Source of the DNA: a virus
IMG/VR virus record: IMGVR_UViG_3300035216_001689
Coordinates: 1 to 40,394 of that record
Reading direction: 5' to 3' (one strand)
Length of the DNA: 40,394 nucleotides
Shown here: positions 33,901 through 40,394 of the stretch, piece after piece
Layout: each line of letters opens with the position of its first letter
How positions within the stretch are numbered: the first letter of the stretch is position 1
The notes under the pieces: model-generated
Databases searched by the model: none
What the model was told of the DNA's origin: nothing
The model's input: the letters and a program-made list of their open reading frames with translations, nothing else
Program-made: the position numbers and the translations under genes

Positions 33901-35958
33901 TTCATCTGGATCTTTTAGGTATATACTGCTTCTTCCTTGTACTGCAGAGATCAATAACCAAAAGTCGTCCTCAGCGTCTAATGTGAAATTTTCCATCGGG
34001 GTAAACTGGATGGTTGTTGTATCTGCGTCTATGTCTGAGTCTATTTGAAGTCTTCTGTAGTTTTTTAAATAAACTTGCCTCTTTCTAATTTCTCCGGTTG
34101 CTGGGTCTCTTACTGCTGATTTTATTTTTTCCACCCCTGCCGGCAAAGCAACTTTATTAAACGAACAATCTTCAGGGCACCCAGAGAGCTTTTTTATTGA
34201 TATGTTATTGTAGAAAACAAAATTTTCTCCTCTTATTGTTATATTATTTTCGCCCGATTCTTCGAAATATTGAGCGCCGTATTCCAGTGAGGCAGTTTCA
34301 CCTCTTGGGCTAATTTGATCTCCCGCCCTGACCGACCAAACTTGATCTGCTGGATTTATTGTTTCTATTTCGTCGCCCAGTATTTCTAACTGATCTGCCT
34401 CTTTTTCCTGAAACCACTGAACGGATGTTTCTTCTCCAGCAGACGAAGTAGCCCTCAAGTTAGCCACGTCTTCATATGAGCCTTCAGATAATACTGGGGA
34501 AAATATAAATTCTGTATCAGATACTTTTTCAATTATCTTGGTTTTTCTTACGTTAAATATGGAATCCGTAGGATTTTTCACATTTATATATATGCAGTCT
34601 CCTCTTTGGAAGTTTTCTGGATTAACAAATCGAACCCTTCCTCCAGATATCTCACTTGATCCAGGTTCACTATATTTAGTTATTCCCTCTACGTTGCTGG
34701 GCTCAATTTTTTTTGCGTTTTCATTTTCTGTTGAAAACGTGTTTAATTTTATAGGCTGGCCTTTTACAAAATCAGTTTTTTCATCTATGAATACTGGAAT
34801 AAGAGCGTCGATTCTGCTATTATATCCAGCATGGCTCTCAACGCTTGATAGTGAGCTCTCAGTATTGCATATGAATTTTGCATTTATTTTATTATTATTC
34901 CTGTAGACTATAGAATGGTTAAAGTCAGTGCAAGTATATTTTAGATCTTCTTTATATGGGTAAGTATATTTGAAATTAAAAGACGCTATTTCGCTTGATA
35001 ATAACCTATCCCCTTTATAGTCTAAACTAAAAATAGATTCATAGGAAAAAGACTTCTCTTGCAAAAAATGAACTATAGCCCTAGCTTCCTTATCCGTTCT
35101 ATTATTAAAATTTAAACTAAGTTCCAAGGGTAATGAATTTATGGCCATGTTAGTTACATAGTCCTTACCTTCTCCCATTTTCAACTGATCATTAATGGCT
35201 ACAAAATCAGACTTCGACCCATAAGAAGGTCTCCATAAAAAATCTTGCGTCCAGTAGCCCGAACCATTCTTAGAGTTTGGCGCATTAAAATCTTCCGACT
35301 CATGATCCCTAGTGCAATAAAAAAATCTCCCTAAATTAGAAACAAAAGGATTCTTAAAAATAAAACTGCCAGATTTATGGCCGTAAACAAAAATTTTCAA
35401 ATAGCCTCCAACTGCACCCTCTGGAATAGAAGAAGAATCTATGTCAATAGCGACATTGTAATACTCTTCATTATTAAGTTCGCTGCCGGCCATTAATCTA
35501 TGATTAGACCTTGAGTCCGAAACTTCTAATTCCTCCCCTGAGTCATCTTGAAATATTACAGCCACCCCGACACCTATAGAATTATTAACATCTACCAACC
35601 CCCCACTGTTTCTCGTTAAGTAAGTTTTATATTCATCTATCGTTAATGTCCCTTGATCAACTTTCCTGACCATGCAGTTTGCAGAATAACTCAAGTTTTT
35701 ATCTACAAAAAAATAACTACCTATTGCTGTTTCTTCGCTTCTTGATAATTCAACTTCCCCCAATAAATCGGCAGATATTACATTTTCCTCATCAGTTAAT
35801 ATTGGTTCGTATTCTTCATTCGACAAAGGTTGAACCAAGTCTCCATTTTCATCTGTGCGTTGAAATCTCTCAGGTGGAAATGCTAAATTTTCAACTTGAA
35901 CTATGTCATCTTTTTCATACTTTTTTTTAGTATGCCAGGCTTGCGTCGGTATATCCAT
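30952..35958 (-). CDS. Large tail-tip protein: two gpM-like domains fused to a von Willebrand A domain
   Basis: 1668 residues. Order: an N-terminal CBM5/12-like segment (AWHTKKKYEKDDIVQV and, later, FFYCTRDHES ... GYWTQDFLW); a gpM-like domain at about 245-365 (RTDKEARAIVHFLQEKSFSY; HSIVYRNNNKINAKFI); a beta-rich middle; a second gpM-like domain at about 700-815 (KRSDQEAAEILQFLESHLGY; FYCPSWGHDVVYKNNHTISA); a von Willebrand A domain from about 880 with MIDAS D890-x-T892-x-S894 (FIVDTTGSM), a Thr near 1045 and MLSDG with D1081; then a beta-sandwich tail (ASH-like: IIKPGEKLDLFFGVRVGKL). gpM in lambda links tape measure to tip. A MIDAS domain usually binds a protein or glycan ligand through Mg2+. 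This is a fused, much enlarged gpM. Start and stop overlap its neighbours as TAATG. Confidence 0.78.
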   Translation of the reverse strand: MDIPTQAWHTKKKYEKDDIVQVENLAFPPERFQRTDENGDLVQPLSNEEYEPILTDEENVISADLLGEVELSRSEETAIGSYFFVDKNLSYSANCMVRKVDQGTLTIDEYKTYLTRNSGGLVDVNNSIGVGVAVIFQDDSGEELEVSDSRSNHRLMAGSELNNEEYYNVAIDIDSSSIPEGAVGGYLKIFVYGHKSGSFIFKNPFVSNLGRFFYCTRDHESEDFNAPNSKNGSGYWTQDFLWRPSYGSKSDFVAINDQLKMGEGKDYVTNMAINSLPLELSLNFNNRTDKEARAIVHFLQEKSFSYESIFSLDYKGDRLLSSEIASFNFKYTYPYKEDLKYTCTDFNHSIVYRNNNKINAKFICNTESSLSSVESHAGYNSRIDALIPVFIDEKTDFVKGQPIKLNTFSTENENAKKIEPSNVEGITKYSEPGSSEISGGRVRFVNPENFQRGDCIYINVKNPTDSIFNVRKTKIIEKVSDTEFIFSPVLSEGSYEDVANLRATSSAGEETSVQWFQEKEADQLEILGDEIETINPADQVWSVRAGDQISPRGETASLEYGAQYFEESGENNITIRGENFVFYNNISIKKLSGCPEDCSFNKVALPAGVEKIKSAVRDPATGEIRKRQVYLKNYRRLQIDSDIDADTTTIQFTPMENFTLDAEDDFWLLISAVQGRSSIYLKDPDETPKYPWLEVRSFDQKPSLAFNIKHTPDNIQSNFVKYYNKKYKKELNSNLSTFNVVFDKRSDQEAAEILQFLESHLGYKKFRFNMPRPYLMDSNPITSPTKPLSSNFYCPSWGHDVVYKNNHTISATFIESTSSIEEDLRSVFGIGERAEDRPCYGAEIHNPITKHELCTFSSVLQASKGIGFDIGANNSLSGKSKAVDLVFIVDTTGSMTNQYLKVEGETLSKYTMAIDVILKMITAHDGYVMPGTKSFGGVYDAPELSYGSISGDDSMPPWPAGNQILNSLIGKLYDPLRELGDLLSDNGYNLQNLDRFKIKIDEKRINLGFILMADTRQVIQDVSDYPNSFDKVQSYKSIDIKDTNDPLLEDSPRAISQALAQFYNSPRAEHVTDRIVIMLSDGVFTTADATMPLKGASHDYNEFYSQYALDMCAQLRKGGELAKRRPDDATLKKYGYQSQNPYEKLEAYKTKENNAGSSRYNNPDLGGQNPSWYEEELPTVFMFAQIGVDGQLSKYATNYVYDYDGQEPYLDPPEKKPQFFFPITQEGDPGGEVARMMDLIKVVELVTNDSGYENLFSIVLYNCGPHDVKLLNTLINVGEQNNPVKWTTEILKQGIVKGGSNKDIKYTKSTQSKDSIVKGFGGQYFGDLSNQQLLSDEPDNSNILWESFNTKYEVIREGVATNINGGWSGNSSQSLGVKNAGVAFKGSPVRVFRANSGLEIVDYNIGNITRANKFQGDYSHLPIIKPGEKLDLFFGVRVGKLSDFSEEIQLVVNSDDGTFKGMDGYANYEFNINAPASNVAALSEPVPQKNEKVVGYGAHLSNLPLGGSNDGKSIEQGQAEIVKLVLDDGNVGADSTTRSFIPVFSSQEYIKDNLYKEPSQISFLTSSSITDGNNIRKMFTSSAAIGRNSFYQEVRSLCAKQNVTIEVFSGTNFSGNILFQKTGPFLLYHKASLKPLLDDYLMGFGISEVDIISVDMDGWLNGSIRITE

Positions 35959-37157
35959 TACCTATAAGATTGTTTTATTGTTGCGGTTCCCTTAAGGAAT
36001 CCTCCCTCTGATACACTTAAATTATCTTCCTCCACTACACCATAATCTCTTAGTTCCTGTGATGGCAACTCTGGGTAGACTAAACTTCCAGCTAATGCAA
36101 ATTTTTTAAGAAGTCCAGCATTATTATCGGTAAAATCTTTATTAAACCCTATGTCTGATAACTCAACCACGACACTTGCCCTTTGCCCCGATATCTTAAG
36201 AAATGGATCAAGTTTTTCGCCTTGAATTCTTATGGATATTTCTATTTGGTCTTTTGTTACCCTGGTTGGCACCTCCCCCTCTTCATCTATTTTTCCGCTA
36301 ATAGGCACAGGTATTTCTGGACTCCTGTTCGAGGATATTGAGTACTCAAAATTTAACGGATAGTCTATTCCAATCCCAGATGCGCCTATAAGTTTTGTGT
36401 TTATAGCGTGTGGCACACTAAATTGGTTTTCCTTTAAGCATTGATAATCATTAATAATTGACTCAGATAACCCTTCCTGATATTTCATTCTGCCATATAT
36501 GTCTATGCTTAAATTGGCTTCTATGATCTGAAAAGGCTCAGCTGAAAAACTCAGCTCCCTCAAGTATGCGTCTTCAAAAATATAATCCCCAAAACTCCCT
36601 GTTAACTTAGCTTCATTAACCTGAGGGTAAATAGTTGGATCCATCAATCCAGTTAAATCTGCAAACGTATTAAGATTTCCAGTATTCATATAGTAAGATA
36701 TATTTAAAGAACCCTTGACAGCATTAGAGGCAGCATAATTCCTTAATACGTCAACCTCTCCATATTCTATATCTCTATCGTAGTCCAATATTGTCTCACC
36801 GGTTGACCTAACTTTAATATGATAATCTCCAGGAGATAGATCCTCAGCCAGGTAAAGGGCCTGCCCTCCAGGATAGGCTATTTTGTATCCACTAGGTATA
36901 GCTTCTACTGATTCTGGCAGTTTAACTCCGGGGCCGCTTTTTGGCCCCATCAGGAATCCAGATTCATAAGCTCCAGTAAAATGTATGTCTCCTGATTGTA
37001 GGGCAAATGACACATTGTAATCATCTAGAAATTTTTTAGCCTTTATAGGTTGACTGGCCGACAGTCCAGCGCTACGAGCAAACACCATCATCGGCTCTTG
37101 CCCTTCTGACGCCAGCAAAACTGGCACATCTTCGTATCTGTAAAAAGGCTTGCTCAT
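35958..37157 (-). CDS. Putative tail-tube-like structural protein B
   Basis: 399 residues, coupled to the upstream gene by ATGA. Alternating strands run through the protein, for example KGSLNISYYMNTGNLNTFAD, ANLSIDIYGRMKYQE and ISIRIQGEKLDPFLKISG, and it ends KGTATIKQSYR. The C-terminal strand resembles the end of its upstream neighbour (KITVNLTYKSYYNKR), so the two may be distant paralogues with tail-tube-type folds. Position between the tape measure and gpM fits a tail component near the tip. No named family is evident. Confidence 0.6.
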   Translation of the reverse strand: MSKPFYRYEDVPVLLASEGQEPMMVFARSAGLSASQPIKAKKFLDDYNVSFALQSGDIHFTGAYESGFLMGPKSGPGVKLPESVEAIPSGYKIAYPGGQALYLAEDLSPGDYHIKVRSTGETILDYDRDIEYGEVDVLRNYAASNAVKGSLNISYYMNTGNLNTFADLTGLMDPTIYPQVNEAKLTGSFGDYIFEDAYLRELSFSAEPFQIIEANLSIDIYGRMKYQEGLSESIINDYQCLKENQFSVPHAINTKLIGASGIGIDYPLNFEYSISSNRSPEIPVPISGKIDEEGEVPTRVTKDQIEISIRIQGEKLDPFLKISGQRASVVVELSDIGFNKDFTDNNAGLLKKFALAGSLVYPELPSQELRDYGVVEEDNLSVSEGGFLKGTATIKQSYR

Positions 37158-38182
37158 CTCTTATTATAATAAGATTTATACGTTAAATTTACAGTTATCT
37201 TACCTTCAGTAGAAGCCGACATAGACTCGCCTATTAATCTTGCGCTTTTAACTATGTAATTCTGTATGGTTTCACCGAAGCAATCGTTAATCTTAATCGC
37301 TATATCCTCAATATGAGGGTTCCTTAAGTATTTCCTCATGCTTTGGTATCTATATTCATCAATATCCAAACTGAAATTTGTTGTGCTAGACATTGGCCAT
37401 ACAACATCTACTTGAGCTGGAACAGAAGACCCCACCGTATATATGGGGCTAAGAGGAACTTCTATACTATGACTAAAAGAAGTTACCCTATCTGTTGAGG
37501 CTCCTGCGCATTCTATTGAAATTGAACCTTGATTAGTTATTCTTATTTCCGGAAAAGGATTGGAGCCGGATGCATTATACACCCCATCATTTGATTCTTC
37601 CGTGGAAACCCTAAACCCACCTTGCTCTTGCAAGAAAAAACCGTCCTGGCTTTCGCTTTTTACGTAGTCTGGAGATCCACCTATATCCCCAAAAACCCTA
37701 ATTGACGTGGAGGTTGTCGGCAATTGACCAACAGAGCACGATACCGAATGATTACTTATGTATCCCTGATCGAAGCCAAAATACTGATCTCCATGATGTA
37801 TGCTACCATTAAAGGAATTATCCCCCGTAAACTGAAGAAAAAAATCCTCGCTTACTAAAATTGAATTTATTGAAAAACTACCCTCAAGAGGGGAATTTAT
37901 TAAAGCCATACTTCTTGGTGGCTTTGGTCTATATTGATCAACCGCACACTCCAAGCTTTCATCAATTAAAACATGAAAACCATTTTCGTCTAAAATAAAA
38001 GATCCATCAGGCTGAAGCATTCGCGACGGATATTGATAAAAATTTTGATTAACGTGCCCCCATCCTAGAATATTTATAGGTTCTTCGTTTATGGAATAAG
38101 ATCCATCAACGCTCTGCACACCATGGATTTGGGTGCCATTTATGAAGAATTTCTGCTCATAACCTAATACGGCCTGCTTCAT
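37154..38182 (-). CDS. Putative tail-tube-like structural protein A
   Basis: 342 residues from the ATG at 38182, which overlaps the tape-measure stop as TGATG; an in-frame TTG lies one codon upstream, and a good ribosome-binding site (GGTGGAG) precedes both. It is beta-rich: SVDGSYSINEEPINILGWGHV, EGSFSINSILVSEDFFLQF, GSISIECAG, FSLDIDEYRYQSMRKYL and the C-terminal KITVNLTYKSYYNKR, typical of tail-tube-like proteins. No membrane span or signal peptide is seen. Structural role is inferred from composition and from its place next to the tape measure. Confidence 0.6.
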   Translation of the reverse strand: MKQAVLGYEQKFFINGTQIHGVQSVDGSYSINEEPINILGWGHVNQNFYQYPSRMLQPDGSFILDENGFHVLIDESLECAVDQYRPKPPRSMALINSPLEGSFSINSILVSEDFFLQFTGDNSFNGSIHHGDQYFGFDQGYISNHSVSCSVGQLPTTSTSIRVFGDIGGSPDYVKSESQDGFFLQEQGGFRVSTEESNDGVYNASGSNPFPEIRITNQGSISIECAGASTDRVTSFSHSIEVPLSPIYTVGSSVPAQVDVVWPMSSTTNFSLDIDEYRYQSMRKYLRNPHIEDIAIKINDCFGETIQNYIVKSARLIGESMSASTEGKITVNLTYKSYYNKR

Positions 38183-40394
38183 CAACTAAGCTCTCCACCT
38201 ATCCTTTTTTCATCTCTAATCACTTCGAGAACGGCGCTTTTTATTTTCATCGATAATTCTTGCTCTTTCTCGTAAGATCCTGAGGATCCGTCTGTGGAAA
38301 CTTTCTCTTGGCCAGATTGATCTATCGTTACATTTACGTTTATGTTGTTGGTTGTGGCTCTTTTTTGAGTTGCATCATTGTCCTTGGTAGCTGGCGATCC
38401 TTGGAAAGATGTCTGGTTGAGCATTTGAGCTGGATCACTTGCGCTCAACCTGTTAACCGGACCTGATCCTTTTGCCGGCACAGAAGGGGCGGACCTTACC
38501 GGAGAATTTGAAACCATGCCTCCATCGTAATATCCGGATTCACCCCGCTTGAATCCATCAGGGTTTTGTAGGGCGAATTTCATCATTGCTGGATTCTCCC
38601 TAAGCAATTTGTCTGTGGAGCTTTTCTTTATTATAAAATCCCCTTCTGTTAGTCCTACTGGGCCTACATTATCTATTCCTCCTGGACCTTGAATAATTGG
38701 CATTTCGCCAGTTTTATTCATTCTGTCCAAATTATCGTAACCGATTCTGTTAGCTAAACCCGATGGAATAAAACCTTCTCCCGCTGTAAGCATTGCTGGT
38801 ATCGAGCCGCCAGACTTCCTGCCTAATAAACTATTTTTATCCCTATGGCTCAAAGTTTTTGATGCATCGAACTTCCAGGTCCCTTCCCTGGACATAGTGT
38901 AAGCTTGATTATCATTAGATATTAAATACCCAGTAGACTCAGCGCCTTTAAGGTCATTGTAATCCATATCGATATTCTGCTTCCTTGCTTGCTTGAATGC
39001 TTCAGAATGCTTGCCTAGACCTGAATGACCCATAGCAGTATTCTGTATCGATTTTAATATGTAAGGCGATGCGGCTGCAACTAAACCAGAAGCGGCTGTA
39101 GCGCCCACCATTTGAACTATAGACCCTATTTTTTGCTGCTTCTTCTTAAACTTCTCATTGGTTTTCTGTGTTTCGTAGGCAGCCTTCTCTAGCAAGAAAT
39201 CTTTATACTCTTGCATTACAGGGTCTCTTGCTAAAAATCTAGAACTCAATCTTGGATCTCCTCTTGAAATATTTACGTCTGATCTTAAGTCTAAATTTTT
39301 GAATTTATTTTTATCAAAGGTTGGAGGAGAAGATGAATCTTCGTTCTGCATAGATTTAGCTACAAATTTAGCCACTTCATTCATTACCACCATTTGTGTT
39401 ATGCCTTCTGTGCCCGCCCTAACTCGACTCTTTTGCCGTGCGCCTTTTTGGCCGGTTCCATTATCGAATTTTTGAGCTTCTTCTTTTGGTACCACGTATT
39501 CTCCGGCGGTCAACATCGCGGGCACTTTATCCACTCCAGCTGGCCCAGTAACAAACCCGCCCTTTGCAAATTCTTGCACTGGCATAAGATTATTACCAGC
39601 ATTCAAAGCTAAAGTATTTGCATTGATGGCTGCCACTAAGGTCGTATTTGAATTCAGTAGCGCCGCATTGGAAAGGTTTAACGCCTGATTGGAACTGTTT
39701 AACGCCTGATTGGAACTGCTTAACGCCTGATTGGAACCGTTTAATGTCTCATTCGAGCCCTTTAGCATAACATTAGACTCTTTCAACAACATATTAGAAT
39801 CCTTTAGTAAATCCTGACCGGTAAATGCAAAACTTAAATTAGACATAATCTTATCGATATTATGCTCCATTATTCTATCAAGAAGGGATTCCGCTAAACC
39901 TAACCCAAAATCGCTCCAAGCCTCAGACGCACTTTTAGCCCCAGACCCTATAGACTTAAATAAATCCTTTAAACCTGACCTTGCATTATCAAAACCAATA
40001 TTAACTAAGTCTGCACCCAGGTTGGCCGCATTGACGCTCATCTCAGCCATTTTTTCTCTAAGTGCATCTGCTGCTCGTGTTCCATTCTGGAACTCCAAAT
40101 TAACTGCGGTCATTGCTTCAGCTAATGCTTTTGCATCTTCCGGCGAGCCTGTTTGTTGAAATTTTTCTTCAGCAAACTGCAGGTTACCTTTAGCCGAAAT
40201 TTTACTCTCCGCAATCTGCCCAGCAACAAGTTGTGTAATTTTCCCCTGCTCTGCTAATTGTTTTATTTTTTCTTGATTTATTAAATTAGTAGTATTTAAA
40301 TTTAATATTTCTGCATTTGTTTGTCTGGTAACTAAGTCTATTCTATTTTTTTCTATATTATAGAAATCATTTTTTATTTGGGCATCTCTTTCGG
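38182..40394 (-). CDS. Tail tape measure protein, N-terminus beyond the right edge
   Basis: The frame is open from the stop at 38182 to the right edge, giving 736 visible residues; an internal ATG at 40113 is not the start. N-terminal visible residues are helical (NLNTTNLINQEKIKQLAEQG), then GLGLAESLLDRIMEHNIDKI. A run of seven-residue repeats (SNQALSSSNQALNSSNQAL) follows, then three copies of a tape-measure C-terminal module: GPAGVDKVPAMLTAGEYVVP, SIPAMLTAGEGFIPSGLANR and GPGGIDNVGPVGLTEGDFII. The three copies of 'PAMLTxGE' are a common feature of tape-measure C-termini. It sets tail length and is ejected into the host. Length of the whole is unknown. Confidence 0.88.
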   Translation of the reverse strand, partial: ERDAQIKNDFYNIEKNRIDLVTRQTNAEILNLNTTNLINQEKIKQLAEQGKITQLVAGQIAESKISAKGNLQFAEEKFQQTGSPEDAKALAEAMTAVNLEFQNGTRAADALREKMAEMSVNAANLGADLVNIGFDNARSGLKDLFKSIGSGAKSASEAWSDFGLGLAESLLDRIMEHNIDKIMSNLSFAFTGQDLLKDSNMLLKESNVMLKGSNETLNGSNQALSSSNQALNSSNQALNLSNAALLNSNTTLVAAINANTLALNAGNNLMPVQEFAKGGFVTGPAGVDKVPAMLTAGEYVVPKEEAQKFDNGTGQKGARQKSRVRAGTEGITQMVVMNEVAKFVAKSMQNEDSSSPPTFDKNKFKNLDLRSDVNISRGDPRLSSRFLARDPVMQEYKDFLLEKAAYETQKTNEKFKKKQQKIGSIVQMVGATAASGLVAAASPYILKSIQNTAMGHSGLGKHSEAFKQARKQNIDMDYNDLKGAESTGYLISNDNQAYTMSREGTWKFDASKTLSHRDKNSLLGRKSGGSIPAMLTAGEGFIPSGLANRIGYDNLDRMNKTGEMPIIQGPGGIDNVGPVGLTEGDFIIKKSSTDKLLRENPAMMKFALQNPDGFKRGESGYYDGGMVSNSPVRSAPSVPAKGSGPVNRLSASDPAQMLNQTSFQGSPATKDNDATQKRATTNNINVNVTIDQSGQEKVSTDGSSGSYEKEQELSMKIKSAVLEVIRDEKRIGGELS
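39638..39805 (-). repeat. Eight 21-bp units encoding heptads in the tape measure
   Basis: Units start every 21 bp from 39638. The middle three (39680, 39701, 39722) are nearly identical, reading CGCCTGATTGGAACTG in their core; the outer ones are diverged. They encode L/A-x-x-SN-x-x-type heptads (SNQALNS), a short helical rod. The near-identity of the middle three points to recent tandem duplication. Confidence 0.85.

Noticed and set aside
39638-39805. Regular 21-bp repeats resembling a CRISPR-like array
   Set aside because: No spacers; the units are contiguous, in frame and encode protein heptads.
38182-40113. Tape measure starting at the ATG at 40113
   Set aside because: The same frame is open without stops to the right edge and encodes matching helical sequence, so the ATG is internal.

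Overview
The window is a 40.4 kb piece of a large, AT-rich tailed-phage genome, most probably a siphovirus with a lambda-type tail tip. Most of one tail operon is readable: tape measure, then gpM-, gpL-, gpK- and gpI/J-like proteins, then a terminal fibre-like protein. The other two blocks carry nucleotide metabolism, a phage sigma factor, SSB and an unusually large set of sugar and glycosyltransferase genes. No host chromosomal genes, tRNA, rRNA, CRISPR array or insertion sequence were found. The gene content resembles large marine phages, but the host cannot be read from the sequence.

Layout. (1) 1-11075, minus strand: a tightly overlapping operon read right to left. It holds five glycosyltransferase or GT-like genes, a SAM methyltransferase, gmd and fcl (GDP-mannose to GDP-L-fucose), an NDP-sugar epimerase, a short UDP-glucose-dehydrogenase-like gene, a class I ribonucleotide reductase large subunit, and the start of a Nudix hydrolase. 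(2) 11076-11293: divergent control region with two near-consensus sigma-70-type promoters that share upstream sequence, a short hairpin and four direct repeats. (3) 11294-18734, plus strand: sigma-70-family factor, SSB, a GT-B glycosyltransferase, two small proteins (one membrane), a third consensus promoter driving an apparently leaderless gene, an unknown protein, a GT4/zinc-ribbon/DUF4214-like/GT9 multidomain protein, the other half of the GT9 fold in the next gene, and a possible recombination protein. (4) 18723-40394, minus strand, convergent with block 3: the tail operon, with the tape measure running off the right edge.

How it may work together. Blocks 1 and 3 provide a phage-encoded route to fucosylated, methylated glycan; its target (virion, host surface or DNA) is not shown by the sequence. 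The tail proteins carry several candidate adhesion or carbohydrate-binding modules: a C-type-lectin-like domain nested in gpJ, a von Willebrand A domain with an intact MIDAS fused behind two gpM-like domains, CBM5/12-like segments in gpL and the gpM fusion, and an ASH/Ig-like sandwich. The most structurally striking DNA observations are a pair of 24-bp near-identical direct repeats that supply both ends of the methyltransferase gene, as if it were a removable cassette, and the four-copy repeat in the leader upstream of the sigma gene.
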